Positions 1 through 7,981 of a stretch of DNA of 64,000 bases are shown piece by piece. The DNA comes from Natronospirillum sp965602035. Its GTDB lineage: Bacteria > Pseudomonadota > Gammaproteobacteria > Pseudomonadales > Natronospirillaceae. Numbering within the stretch: the first letter of the stretch is position 1; each line of letters starts with the position of its first letter. The position numbers and the translations under genes are program-made. The stretch covers positions 2,294,001 through 2,358,000 of the forward strand of contig OZ271919.1 of NCBI GenBank assembly GCA_965602035.1, written 5' to 3'. The notes under the pieces are model-generated. The model did not search any database, was not told where the DNA came from, and saw only the letters and a list, made by a program, of their open reading frames with translations.

Positions 1-244
1 GGCGGGCGCCGGGCCCGAGGTTGTGCAGAAACGTGCGAGTGGTGCCGCCCGTCCCGGGCCCCAGCTCCACCACAAGCCGCGCCTGCTGCAAGTCGGCGGC
101 CTCCAGGATCCGGTGTTCAAGGTACCTTGAACTGGGTATGACAGAGCCCACTTCAGCCGGGTTACGCAGGAAACCACGAAAGAACGCCACCGGGTTGCTT
201 CTGCTCCGCGGTCCAACGCCTGTGCCTACATTATCCTCTGGCAT
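1..244 (-). CDS. Class I SAM-dependent methyltransferase, N-terminal part (runs off window)
   Basis: Reading the minus strand from an ATG at 244 gives 81 residues with no stop before the window edge. The reading contains the glycine-rich SAM-binding motif VVELGPGTGGTTR (about residues 57-69), preceded by FFRGFLRNPAEVGSVIPSS, a start typical of the phospholipid N-methyltransferase or PmtA-like and rRNA-dimethylase-like branch. A purine-rich AGGGGGC lies about 8 bases before the ATG. Seen: SAM motif and start. Inferred: membrane-lipid or small-molecule methylation; the substrate cannot be decided from the fragment. It reads away from the copper cluster, with a 117-base gap to the end of copA. 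Confidence 0.7.
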   Translation of the reverse strand, partial: MPEDNVGTGVGPRSRSNPVAFFRGFLRNPAEVGSVIPSSRYLEHRILEAADLQQARLVVELGPGTGGTTRTFLHNLGPGAR

Positions 245-361
245 GCACTCTGCCCCCTATGGCCATTGCAGGTAATCTTCTCTAACTGACAATGGCCCAC
301 CATCGCACGCTGGTCAAATGGCGCGGGCGTAAAGTATTGCCCTATCTGTTGATGCTGCCCC

Positions 362-2719
362 TTATTTCCGGTTCTCGAGCCGCGCGACTCTCAGCCGGAG
401 TGCGTTGCCGATAACACTGACCGACGACAGCGACATGGCCGCCGCGGCGAATATCGGAGACAGCAGCACGCCGACAAAGGGGTACAGTATGCCCGCGGCA
501 ATCGGTACCCCGGCCGAGTTGTAGATAAAGGCAAAGAACAGGTTCTGGCGAATGTTCTTCATGGTCGCCAGCGACAGCCGCCGCGCTTCAACAATGCCCA
601 TCAGGTCACCACGCAGCAGTGTGATACCCGCGCTCTCTATGGCCACATCGGTACCGGTACCCATGGCAATACCCACATCGGCGGTGGCCAGCGCCGGCGC
701 ATCGTTCACGCCGTCGCCCGCCATCACCACAATGCGGCCTTCGTCCTTCAGGCGCTGCACAATCTTACCCTTGTCTTCGGGCAGGACTTCGGCTTCCACT
801 TCATCAATGTGCAGTTTACGGGCTACGGCTTCGGCCGAGGTGCGGTTGTCGCCGGTGAGCATGACCACACGAATGCCATCCTGCTGCAGCGCGGTGATGG
901 CCGCTTCCGTGGTTTCCTTCACCGGATCCGCAATGGCGATCAGACCAGCCACACGGCCATCGACCGCGGCAAAAATAACGGTGGCACCATCCTTGCGCAG
1001 CGACTCGGCATCCTCTTCAAAGTCCGAGGTATCCACCGATTCGGATTCCATCAGCAACCGGTTCCCGAGCAGAACGCGCTTGCCGTCGATGGTGCCCGTC
1101 ACACCCTTGCCATTGGGAGAATCAAAGTCGCTGGCATCCGGCAGGCTCAGTTTCTGCGCTTCCGCCCTATCCAGAATGGCGCGTGCAAGTGGGTGCTCAC
1201 TGCCCTTCTCGATACCGCCGGCAAGCCGCAACAACTCGTCTTCGGAGAATTCGCCGGCCGCAACCAGCTTCGTCACCCGAGGCTCGCCCTCGGTCAGCGT
1301 GCCGGTCTTGTCGACCACCACGGTATCCACCTTTTCCATGCGCTCCAGTGCTTCCGCATCACGGATCAATACGCCACTCTGAGCGCCACGGCCAACGCCA
1401 ACCATAATCGACATCGGTGTGGCCAGGCCCAGCGCACAGGGGCAGGCGATGATCAGCACGCTCACGGCGGCAATCAACGCATAGGTCATGGCAGGCTCCG
1501 GCCCCACCGCAGCCCAGACAATAAACGCAATAATCGCCACCAGAATAACCGCCGGTACAAACCAGCCGGCCACTTTGTCGGCCAGCCCCTGAATGGGCGC
1601 CCGGCTGCGCTGGGCGGTTGCCACCATCTGAACGATCTGCGCCAGCATGGTGTCCTTGCCGACCTTGTCGGCCCGCATGATGAAACTGCCCTGCTGGTTG
1701 ATGCTACCGCCGATCACGGTGTCGCCGGCTTTCTTGCCAACGGCAATCGGTTCACCCGTGACCATGGATTCGTCGACGTTGGACTGCCCCTCCAACACCT
1801 CGCCGTCCAGCGGAATCTTGTCACCCGGGCGGACACGCAGGCGGTCACCCACCTGTACCTGGTCGAGCGAGACATCGGCTTCGTTGCCCTGGTCATCCAG
1901 CTTTCTCGCCGTGGCCGGCGCAAGATCCATCAGGGCCTTGATAGCGCCGGAGGTTTTTTCGCGCGCTCGCAGTTCCAGTACCTGGCCCAGCAGCACCAGT
2001 ACCACAATCACCGCCGCCGCTTCAAAATAAACGGCCACGGAGCCATCGGGTTGGCGGAAGGTATCGGGGAATACCTGGGGTGCCAGCGTGGCCACGATAC
2101 TGTAAAGCCAGGCGACGCCGGTGCCGATCGCGATCAGGGTGAACATGTTCAGGTTGCGGCTCACAATTGACTTCCAGCCGCGCACAAAGAACGGCCAGCC
2201 GCTCCAGAGCACCACCGGCGTTGCGAGCACGAGTTGAACCCAGTTGGACGCCTGCGACGGCATAAGATGCCAGCCGAACAGGTGGCTGCCCATTTCCAGT
2301 ACCAGTACCGGCAACGCGAGTACCGCGCCAATCCAGAACCGCCGCGTCATATCCACCAGCTCTTCCGACGGCCCGTCGTCCAGGCTGACCTGTTCTGGCT
2401 CCAGCGCCATGCCGCAGATTGGGCAGTCGCCCGGGCCCTGCTGGCGAATTTCCGGGTGCATCGGGCAGGTGAATATGGCTTCCGGGTCGGCTTCCTCAGC
2501 GGCCTTCTTATGCGCGCCACTCAGGTAGTGCTCGGGGTCCTGCTCAAACTTCTGTTTGCAGCCCGCCGAACAGAAGTAATAGGGCGTTCCGTTGTGCTCC
2601 GTCGAATGCTTCGGATTGTCCGGGTCGACGGACATGCCGCACACAGGATCTTTCGCGACCTGATCACCCTGCCCGTTATCGTGGTGTTGGTGATCGTGAT
2701 GGCAATGATGTTCCGCCAT
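362..2719 (-). CDS. copA: Copper-exporting P1B-type ATPase
   Basis: Inner-membrane pump that drives Cu(I) out of the cytoplasm using ATP. The 785-residue protein begins with a His-rich stretch, then a YHS domain (about 23-65) and a heavy-metal-binding segment with paired CPMHP and CPICGM motifs (about 83-110). Eight membrane helices follow, with the CPC transport motif at Cys426-Pro-Cys428, the phosphorylated Asp470 in DKTGTLT, the SEHPLA motif of the nucleotide domain and GDGVND. YN and MSLSS motifs in the last two helices mark the Cu(I) subgroup. The start at 2719 is chosen because AAGGGGGG precedes that ATG; an in-frame ATG 16 codons upstream (2767) lacks such a site. A CueR-type operator lies 86 bases upstream, so induction by copper is likely. 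Confidence 0.95.
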   Translation of the reverse strand: MAEHHCHHDHQHHDNGQGDQVAKDPVCGMSVDPDNPKHSTEHNGTPYYFCSAGCKQKFEQDPEHYLSGAHKKAAEEADPEAIFTCPMHPEIRQQGPGDCPICGMALEPEQVSLDDGPSEELVDMTRRFWIGAVLALPVLVLEMGSHLFGWHLMPSQASNWVQLVLATPVVLWSGWPFFVRGWKSIVSRNLNMFTLIAIGTGVAWLYSIVATLAPQVFPDTFRQPDGSVAVYFEAAAVIVVLVLLGQVLELRAREKTSGAIKALMDLAPATARKLDDQGNEADVSLDQVQVGDRLRVRPGDKIPLDGEVLEGQSNVDESMVTGEPIAVGKKAGDTVIGGSINQQGSFIMRADKVGKDTMLAQIVQMVATAQRSRAPIQGLADKVAGWFVPAVILVAIIAFIVWAAVGPEPAMTYALIAAVSVLIIACPCALGLATPMSIMVGVGRGAQSGVLIRDAEALERMEKVDTVVVDKTGTLTEGEPRVTKLVAAGEFSEDELLRLAGGIEKGSEHPLARAILDRAEAQKLSLPDASDFDSPNGKGVTGTIDGKRVLLGNRLLMESESVDTSDFEEDAESLRKDGATVIFAAVDGRVAGLIAIADPVKETTEAAITALQQDGIRVVMLTGDNRTSAEAVARKLHIDEVEAEVLPEDKGKIVQRLKDEGRIVVMAGDGVNDAPALATADVGIAMGTGTDVAIESAGITLLRGDLMGIVEARRLSLATMKNIRQNLFFAFIYNSAGVPIAAGILYPFVGVLLSPIFAAAAMSLSSVSVIGNALRLRVARLENRK

Positions 2720-2804
2720 GTTACCCCCCTTCGGAAATGACCGGTTGTCGTCTCCGCCCGCACCCAATGGTACCGGCCGACGGTTTGGTGATCATAATCC
2801 TAGA

Positions 2805-2825
2805 ACCTTTGTGTTGCACACAGGT
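2805..2825 (-). promoter_or_regulatory. CueR/HmrR-type operator and promoter of copA
   Basis: On the minus strand a 21-bp dyad ACC-N15-GGT with TGTGT/ACACA inner arms sits between a -35 TTGACC (2823-2828) and a -10 TAGGAT (2797-2802). The spacer is 20 bp. An overlong 19-20 bp spacer filled by such a dyad is the known architecture of MerR-family copper-responsive promoters. A second copy with 18 of 21 identical bases is at 3982-4002. The cognate regulator gene is not in this window. Confidence 0.8.
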
Positions 2826-2866
2826 CAAGCCGAATAACGGACTTTCCGATGATTTCCGTCCGACCA

Positions 2867-2895
2867 TTGACTTTCTCTGTTCGTCTGGGATAGTT
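2867..2895 (+). promoter_or_regulatory. Possible sigma-70 promoter for the 2935-3892 genes
   Basis: TTGACT at 2867-2872 and ATAGTT at 2890-2895 are separated by 17 bp and point toward the secreted-protein and cupredoxin genes. The match at the -10 is weak, so this is only a candidate. The divergent CueR-type site 40 bp upstream may also influence it. Confidence 0.3.
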
Positions 2896-2934
2896 CCGCC
2901 GTTTCTCCATTCAGGGTGACAGGCCGCTATCGCA

Positions 2935-3327
2935 ATGACAGAGCAAAGGCGCCCGGCAATATCGCAAAGCCGGAATTTCAGAATGGTCATGCACGGTGCT
3001 TTTGCACTGCTGCTCGCAGCTATGCCTTTGTGTCTTCATGCCATGCACACCCATACTGGCGAATCCATTCTTTCCGGGTACAGCGTCGAACATGACCATT
3101 TCCCCGGCCCCAGGGACTGCCGCTCCGAAGGCCCGTTGGCGATCGCCATTGCGGCGTCCGGTGACAGCCAGATACCGGCACCGGACCTGCTGGAACCCTG
3201 GCCGAAAGCCACCGTCTTCCCTTCCAGCCGCGCTCCCCACATACAAACGCTGGCCGTGAATAGGGCCGGTGTAAAGTGGTCGACTGAACCACCTGCTTAC
3301 CTGACGCTCTGTGTGTTCCTGAACTAG
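2935..3327 (+). CDS. Small secreted protein of the copper cluster, function unknown
   Basis: A 130-residue protein with a signal-peptide-like hydrophobic segment (about residues 17-35, MVMHGAFALLLAAMPLCLHA). An alternative start is the Met at residue 17 (2983). The mature part begins with MHTHTGES and contains several His and Cys residues plus proline-rich stretches, so metal contact in the periplasm is conceivable but not shown. I do not recognise a family. It lies between copA (divergent) and the cupredoxin gene, 70 bases ahead of the latter and on the same strand, which suggests co-transcription. The reading is supported by position and the exported N-terminus rather than by homology. Confidence 0.6.
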   Translation: MTEQRRPAISQSRNFRMVMHGAFALLLAAMPLCLHAMHTHTGESILSGYSVEHDHFPGPRDCRSEGPLAIAIAASGDSQIPAPDLLEPWPKATVFPSSRAPHIQTLAVNRAGVKWSTEPPAYLTLCVFLN

Positions 3328-3397
3328 GTCTTGCGCACCTGGCCCATATGCCGGGCCCGGCACTTAACCCTATACACGATTTAAAGGAGCACATTGA

Positions 3398-3892
3398 ATG
3401 ATTATCCGATTAGCCGTCTTATTGATTATTGCAACTACTGCGCCGCTGAGCACAGCTTCACCCGGGCATTCCGACGAACCAGGCAAGAGCCAGGGGACGC
3501 CGCGAGCCGGAGTCCCGGCCACGACCACCACACCGGACCGCATAGTGCAGGTTGAGGCTTCAGACCGTATGCAGTTCACTGCACCGTCATGGTCTTTCAA
3601 CGTAGGCGAAACCGTCGAATTTGTTGTACACAATGATGGGCAATTCGTGCACGAGTTTGTGATTGATTCGAAAACTGGTAATGCGCAGCACCGTGAGTCC
3701 ATGGCTTCAGCCATGAATAACGGACACATGATGACCCATGAAGACGTGAATGCAGTAACCGTTGAACCTGGTGAAACTCAGTCAATTACCTGGACTTTCA
3801 CAGAGGCCGGCACATTCGAAGCTGCCTGCAACCTGCCCGGCCACTATCAAGCCGGCATGCACAAGCCATTGCATGTGAGTGGGTCAAGCTGA
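3398..3892 (+). CDS. copI: Cupredoxin-domain copper-resistance protein, CopI-like
   Basis: A 164-residue periplasmic blue-copper-type protein. It has an N-terminal signal peptide (about 1-20), a low-complexity Thr/Pro linker and then a plastocyanin/azurin-like beta-barrel (about 50-160). The type 1 copper ligands are visible: His in VHEFVI, then Cys, His and Met in ACNLPGHYQAGM. CopI family members bind copper in the periplasm and support tolerance. A Met/His-rich insertion (MASAMNNGHMMTHED) between the ligands adds further possible copper contacts. AAAGGAGC precedes the ATG. It is followed by a strong stem-loop at 3939-3978, so it probably ends the short unit starting at 2935. Confidence 0.88.
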   Translation: MIIRLAVLLIIATTAPLSTASPGHSDEPGKSQGTPRAGVPATTTTPDRIVQVEASDRMQFTAPSWSFNVGETVEFVVHNDGQFVHEFVIDSKTGNAQHRESMASAMNNGHMMTHEDVNAVTVEPGETQSITWTFTEAGTFEAACNLPGHYQAGMHKPLHVSGSS

Positions 3893-3938
3893 CCCCGACT
3901 TCGTTTGCTGTCCGCACGCAAAGGTTGTGAAAACCCCC

Positions 3939-3978
3939 GGCAGCTAACGTGCTTAATATCTAGAGTACGTTAGCTGCC
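3939..3978 (+). terminator. Perfect 12-bp stem-loop after the cupredoxin gene
   Basis: GGCAGCTAACGT (3939-3950) and its exact complement ACGTTAGCTGCC (3967-3978) enclose a 16-base loop. It lies 46 bases after the cupredoxin stop and abuts the -35 box of the next copper promoter. There is no T-run after it, so it may be a rho-independent-like terminator of low efficiency, an mRNA-stabilising 3' hairpin or a barrier between two units. Confidence 0.55.
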
Positions 3979-4010
3979 TTGACCTGAGTGCAGCACACAG
4001 GTTTTATACT
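3979..4010 (+). promoter_or_regulatory. Second CueR/HmrR-type copper promoter
   Basis: The -35 TTGACC (3979-3984) and -10 TATACT (4005-4010) are separated by 20 bp. The 21-bp dyad ACC-N15-GGT covers 3982-4002, with core half-sites GTGCA and CACA matching the copA operator at 18 of 21 positions. It points into the gene run 4083-7944, so that whole run is likely copper-induced by the same MerR-type activator. Confidence 0.8.
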
Positions 4011-4082
4011 CTGTGGCAGTAGCTCGGAGGCCGGTACCGTTACTCTTTCTGACGGGCATGCTTCCAGCCATGGGAGGGGAAT

Positions 4083-4466
4083 GTGGCGGAACGTTTTCGG
4101 CGTATTTCAATACTGACAATCATGCTGGCGTTTGTGCTTGTTGGTGTCGCCGCAAGCGCCGACACGGTAGCGAGCGTCTCCCAGTCCCGCTGTTTCAGCA
4201 CCTGCATTGATAGGGTCTCGGGATCACATGAACCGGCACAACATGCACGGCTAAGCAACGAAACAGATTGTGTACACGATCTGAACACAGTGTGCAGCAG
4301 CTCGGATTCTGCGCATTGTGCGAACAGCGCCGCTGTCGCGATGGTCTCAGACTTGCCTGGCGTTGCGGGCCCGGCGGCAGGAGCCTCCGAACTGGCGACA
4401 GACCGCGCTTCCTACATCAATCCGATTCCTGACGTCTCTACACCTCCCCCAAATTTCCTGTTGTGA
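4083..4466 (+). CDS. Small secreted Cys-containing protein of the copper regulon
   Basis: A 127-residue protein with a clear signal peptide (residues about 8-26, ending near ASA-D). The mature part has five Cys residues (CFSTC, DCVH, TVCSS, HCANS) and His residues, then a hydrophobic, proline-rich C-terminus. The GTG at 4083 is chosen because GGGAGGGG sits just upstream; no better ATG exists in frame. It is the first gene behind the copper promoter at 3979-4010. I do not recognise a family; a periplasmic copper-binding or thiol role is inference from composition and context only. Confidence 0.6.
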   Translation: MAERFRRISILTIMLAFVLVGVAASADTVASVSQSRCFSTCIDRVSGSHEPAQHARLSNETDCVHDLNTVCSSSDSAHCANSAAVAMVSDLPGVAGPAAGASELATDRASYINPIPDVSTPPPNFLL

Positions 4467-4592
4467 TTGGCGGCTTCGCGGCCGACCAATTCTGTTCATT
4501 GTCTGATTATCAAGGGCCCCGAGGCCAACACACGTATGGCGCCACGGTGCCACTGGAACTTAATTACTAGTCTTTTACTCGTGGAGCACAGA

Positions 4593-5114
4593 ATGAATTC
4601 GAAGAAACTGGGACTTATTACTGGTGCCGTTGCCGTGACAACGGTTGGAGCCGTGGTCGCATTCGGCCAGTTCGGTACCGAAACCGCCGGCGCTGGCGAC
4701 TTCTCGTTTGCCGCCGACGACAGCGCCATGGTCGACGGCCAGGCGATCACTGTATACAAAAGCCCGACCTGCGGCTGTTGCCAATCCTGGGTAGAGCATC
4801 TTGAAGCCCACGGGTTTCAGGCAGAAGTTGTCAATACGGAAACCCTTTATGAGATCAAGCAGGAGCAGGGTGTACCGCGCCAACTGAGCTCCTGCCACAC
4901 GGCCGTAATTGACGGCCACGTCGTCGAAGGCCATGTACCAGCGGCAGATATTCTGGCGTACGTGAACGACCCAGTGTTCGCCAAGGGTGGCATTACCGTG
5001 CCCGGTATGCCTCAAGGGTCACCGGGCATGGAAACCGGCCGCGTAGACGACTTCCAGGTGGTGGCGTTTGATGATAGCGGTCAGGCCCGAGTGTTCAGGG
5101 AATACGCTCAATAA
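4593..5114 (+). CDS. DUF411 family copper-cluster metal-binding protein
   Basis: A 173-residue protein with an N-terminal membrane anchor or signal segment (about 7-25). A DUF411 domain follows, recognisable from YKSPTCGCCQSWVEHLE with its TCGCC cysteine cluster, and from SCHTAVIDGHVVEGHVP. DUF411 proteins recur in copper and silver resistance loci and are presumed periplasmic metal-binding proteins; the mechanism is not established. The ATG at 4593 follows GTGGAGC and leaves a normal export segment; an in-frame upstream extension to 4467 has no ribosome site. It is followed after 41 bases by the APC permease gene on the same strand. Confidence 0.85.
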   Translation: MNSKKLGLITGAVAVTTVGAVVAFGQFGTETAGAGDFSFAADDSAMVDGQAITVYKSPTCGCCQSWVEHLEAHGFQAEVVNTETLYEIKQEQGVPRQLSSCHTAVIDGHVVEGHVPAADILAYVNDPVFAKGGITVPGMPQGSPGMETGRVDDFQVVAFDDSGQARVFREYAQ

Positions 5115-5155
5115 CCGACCGGTCGTCCGCTGGTCGGCAACAGGAGGCGACCTCT

Positions 5156-6502
5156 ATGGATTCTATGCAGGACCGCAAACCGCACTACGCGGAGGGCAGC
5201 TTAACGCTGCCCGGAACCGTCATGCTGGGCACCGGCGTCATGATCGGTGCCGGGATCTTTGCTCTGACGGGGCAGATGGCGCAGATGACGGGTGCCCTTT
5301 TTCCGCTGGCATTTCTGGCCGCTGCATTGGTGGTGGGGTTCAGTGCCTACTCATACGTTAAAATTTCTAATGCCTACCCATCCGCTGGCGGAATCGGCAT
5401 GTACCTCCATATGGCCTATGGAGACCGGCTGCCGACAGCATTCAACGCCTTGTTGATGTATTTTTCCATGGTGATAGCCCAGAGCTTTCTGGCGCGCACA
5501 TTCGGCTCGTACACCATGCAACTGTTTGGCGGAGATGATAGCGGTCGCATGGTGCCCATACTTGGCGTGTCCCTTATTCTGGCCGCTTTTCTGGTCAACC
5601 TGCTGGGAAATCGCCTGGTTCAGGGCGTGGCATCGTTTATCGGCGTGCTCAAAATCTGTGGCATCATTGTGTTCGGCCTCGTCGGCGTATGGGTTGCCGA
5701 TTCTGTGACGGTTGAGTTTGCAGAGGCGGGGGAGTCCGGCACAGTCGGAAATTTCCTGGGCGCCACAGCACTGGGTATTCTGGCTTTCAAGGGTTTTACC
5801 ACCATTACGAACAGTGGCTCAGAAGTAAAAGACCCGACCCGGAACGTAGGGCGCGCGATTATCATTTCTATAGCTGCGTGCGTGGTGATCTACACTCTTG
5901 TCGGGTTCGCGGTATCGAGCAACCTCTCGCTCAACGAGATCATAGAAACGCGGGATTACTCGCTGGCGGCGGCGGCTCGTCCGGCCCTGGGTGATTATGG
6001 TGTCTGGTTTACAGTGGGCATTGCCATGATGGCAACCGCCGGTGGTATTCTCGCAAGCATTTTTGCCGTGTCTCGCATGCTGGCGATGCTGACTGAGATG
6101 AAGTTGGTGCCCCACAGTCACTTCGGCATGCCTGGGGATATACAGAAACACACCCTGGTTTACACCGTTGTGCTGGGTCTCATTCTAACTGCTTTTTTCG
6201 ATCTCTCGAGAATAGCCGCCCTCGGCATCGTGTTCTACCTGATCATGGACATCGCCATTCATTGGGGTGTACTTCGCTATCTTCGCAATGATATCAACGC
6301 CCGCGCCTGGGTACCGACCGTGGCTATTCTGCTTGACCTTCTCGCACTCGGAGGGTTTGTCTGGGTCAAATTGAACACAGATCCCTTTGTTATCGGCGTC
6401 GCAATGATCACCATGCTTGCGATTGCGGCGGGTGAACAACTGTTTCTGGCGCGACGGGCCAATCATAGCGAACCCAATGAGCATTCACATCACCACCACT
6501 GA
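5156..6502 (+). CDS. APC-superfamily amino-acid/polyamine-type permease with His-rich tail
   Basis: A 448-residue inner-membrane transporter with about 12 hydrophobic helices. The first carries the APC signature GTGVMIGAGIFALTG. AGGAGG lies 7 bases upstream of the ATG. The last residues, HSEPNEHSHHHH, form a His-rich cytoplasmic tail that is unusual for amino-acid permeases. APC members normally import or exchange amino acids or amines. Its place inside a copper-induced run suggests it could move a copper-complexing amino acid such as His or Cys, or that the tail senses metal; both are inferences. Substrate cannot be read from sequence. Confidence 0.85.
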   Translation: MDSMQDRKPHYAEGSLTLPGTVMLGTGVMIGAGIFALTGQMAQMTGALFPLAFLAAALVVGFSAYSYVKISNAYPSAGGIGMYLHMAYGDRLPTAFNALLMYFSMVIAQSFLARTFGSYTMQLFGGDDSGRMVPILGVSLILAAFLVNLLGNRLVQGVASFIGVLKICGIIVFGLVGVWVADSVTVEFAEAGESGTVGNFLGATALGILAFKGFTTITNSGSEVKDPTRNVGRAIIISIAACVVIYTLVGFAVSSNLSLNEIIETRDYSLAAAARPALGDYGVWFTVGIAMMATAGGILASIFAVSRMLAMLTEMKLVPHSHFGMPGDIQKHTLVYTVVLGLILTAFFDLSRIAALGIVFYLIMDIAIHWGVLRYLRNDINARAWVPTVAILLDLLALGGFVWVKLNTDPFVIGVAMITMLAIAAGEQLFLARRANHSEPNEHSHHHH

Positions 6503-6523
6503 CCGCTGTCACCGAGGCTTCCA

Positions 6524-6760
6524 ATGATGGGAACTTACTTTTACGAATCCGGATTCTGGATCAGTCATTGGCTCTGGATGCTTCCGTTTGCCGCTGTATT
6601 AGTCATACCGGCATGGCGTCTGTGCCAGCGGGTCGGCTATCCAGGCTGGCTGGGGTTATTGATTGTCGTGCCGATGGCCAATCTGATACTGCTCTATGTC
6701 CTTGCGTTCGGTGAGTGGCCTGCAGAGAAGAATGGCAATGATCGGCCGGGACCGGATTAA
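6524..6760 (+). CDS. Small inner-membrane protein, two predicted helices
   Basis: A 78-residue protein with hydrophobic stretches at about 11-30 and 43-63 separated by a short basic loop (WRLCQRVGYPGW), and a polar C-terminal tail. It starts 21 bases after the permease stop, with CCGAGGC upstream, and reads in the same direction, so it is probably translated from the same mRNA. The fold resembles small membrane proteins found beside metal-handling genes, but I do not recognise a named family. Confidence 0.7.
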   Translation: MMGTYFYESGFWISHWLWMLPFAAVLVIPAWRLCQRVGYPGWLGLLIVVPMANLILLYVLAFGEWPAEKNGNDRPGPD

Positions 6761-6838
6761 ATCTGTTCAGTTTCAGGGACTGGATAAACATACCTTGTGC
6801 CACCATTTCAGTGGCTACACTCAACCCGGGAGATAATT

Positions 6839-7225
6839 ATGTCTTATACCATTAATCGCTTGATCAGCGGTGCCGACTTCGAACAGGTCGACGAACGGGC
6901 CCGGCAGGCGCTGGCTGACAGTGGCTTCGGTGTACTGACGGAAATCGACGTCAAAACCACGATGAAGAAGAAGCTCGACAAAGACATGTCCGGCTATCGG
7001 ATTCTGGGTGCCTGCAACCCCACCATGGCGTGGGAGGCGATCGGCATTGAGCCACGAGTAGGCGCCATGCTGCCCTGCAATGTGATTCTGCGGGAAGTCG
7101 CGGACGGCGTTGAAGTCAGCGCGGTCGACCCGGTCGCCTCCATGGCCGCAATCGACAACGACGAGCTCAAGAACGTGGCTGGCCAGGTGCGCGACATGCT
7201 GGGCGAGGTGGTTAAGGCCATCTGA
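6839..7225 (+). CDS. DUF302 domain protein
   Basis: A 128-residue protein matching the DUF302 pattern: a first strand-helix unit around LADSGFGVLTEIDVKTTMKKKL, then GYRILGACNPTMAWEAI and MLPCNVILREVADG. DUF302 proteins are small, often cytoplasmic, and are common in sulfur, copper and redox gene clusters; their biochemical role is unproven. The start at 6839 is preceded by GGGAGA and avoids a spurious 14-residue extension. The stop overlaps the start of the CcdA-like gene (TGATG), indicating translational coupling and a joint function. Confidence 0.88.
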   Translation: MSYTINRLISGADFEQVDERARQALADSGFGVLTEIDVKTTMKKKLDKDMSGYRILGACNPTMAWEAIGIEPRVGAMLPCNVILREVADGVEVSAVDPVASMAAIDNDELKNVAGQVRDMLGEVVKAI

Positions 7226-7944
7226 TGTCAGGTATTGAAAGTGTCGGGCTGCTGACAGCGTTTCTAGGCGGCCTGATCTCCTTTTTCTCGCCCTGCACCC
7301 TGCCTCTGGTGCCCGGCTACGTAGCCTTTATCGGCGGCCAGTCGAAACCAAACGACCGGGCGTGGCGCATGGGGCTGAGCCTCATGTTCGTGCTGGGCTT
7401 TACCCTGGTGTTCGTGGCACTGGGTGCCACCACCACTGCGCTCGGCCAGTTGTTCCGGGCCTATCAGCAGGAAGCTGCCATAATCGGCGGCGGGCTTATG
7501 GTGCTTTTCGGCGCGTTTATGGCGGGGCTGATCCCGGTACGGTGGATGCAACGCGATACCCGCTGGCTTCTTGCTGTTCAGGAGGGTGGCACGCCTCTGG
7601 CTGCGTTCGGCTTCGGGCTGGTCTTCGCGTTTGGCTGGACACCCTGTATCGGGCCGATTCTGGGGTCCATTCTTGCGGTATCCACCATGGCCTCACAGAC
7701 CCAATCCGGTGTGTTGCTGCTGTTTGTCTACTCTATGGGTCTGGCGGCGCCGTTCCTGCTCACGGCCGCGTTTCTTGAAGTGGCTCAGAAGAAGGTGTCT
7801 GGCTGGACACGCCACGCCAGAACCCTGCACCGTGTTGCCGGGGCGCTGATCATGGCTATGGGGCTGTTGATCATGGTCGGCATGATGAACCGGGTGGCGT
7901 CCTTCATGCTGCAGTTCTTTCCCGAGGCGGCCTATATGGGCTGA
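7225..7944 (+). CDS. ccdA: CcdA/DsbD-type thiol-disulfide transmembrane protein
   Basis: A 239-residue, six-helix inner-membrane protein that carries reducing equivalents from cytoplasmic thioredoxin to periplasmic thiol proteins. The two redox cysteines are at Cys24 in SFFSPCTLPLVPGY and Cys141 in FGWTPCIGPILG, the diagnostic pair of the CcdA family. It overlaps the end of the DUF302 gene and is the last gene of the copper run. Copper oxidises periplasmic thiols, so a reductant supplier here makes sense, though cytochrome c maturation is an alternative role. Confidence 0.92.
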   Translation: MSGIESVGLLTAFLGGLISFFSPCTLPLVPGYVAFIGGQSKPNDRAWRMGLSLMFVLGFTLVFVALGATTTALGQLFRAYQQEAAIIGGGLMVLFGAFMAGLIPVRWMQRDTRWLLAVQEGGTPLAAFGFGLVFAFGWTPCIGPILGSILAVSTMASQTQSGVLLLFVYSMGLAAPFLLTAAFLEVAQKKVSGWTRHARTLHRVAGALIMAMGLLIMVGMMNRVASFMLQFFPEAAYMG

Positions 7945-7981
7945 GCCGCCCTGGCGGTCGGCCGTTATGGCCCGTCCCGTT

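Noticed and set aside
809..2170. A 453-codon open frame on the plus strand opposite copA
   Set aside because: It runs antisense to a fully supported P-type ATPase with all motifs; its composition follows from the GC-rich wobble positions of copA. No ribosome site or family.
4467..4592. N-terminal extension of the DUF411 gene
   Set aside because: The upstream frame has no ribosome site and would place 42 residues before a normal export segment; the ATG at 4593 is better.
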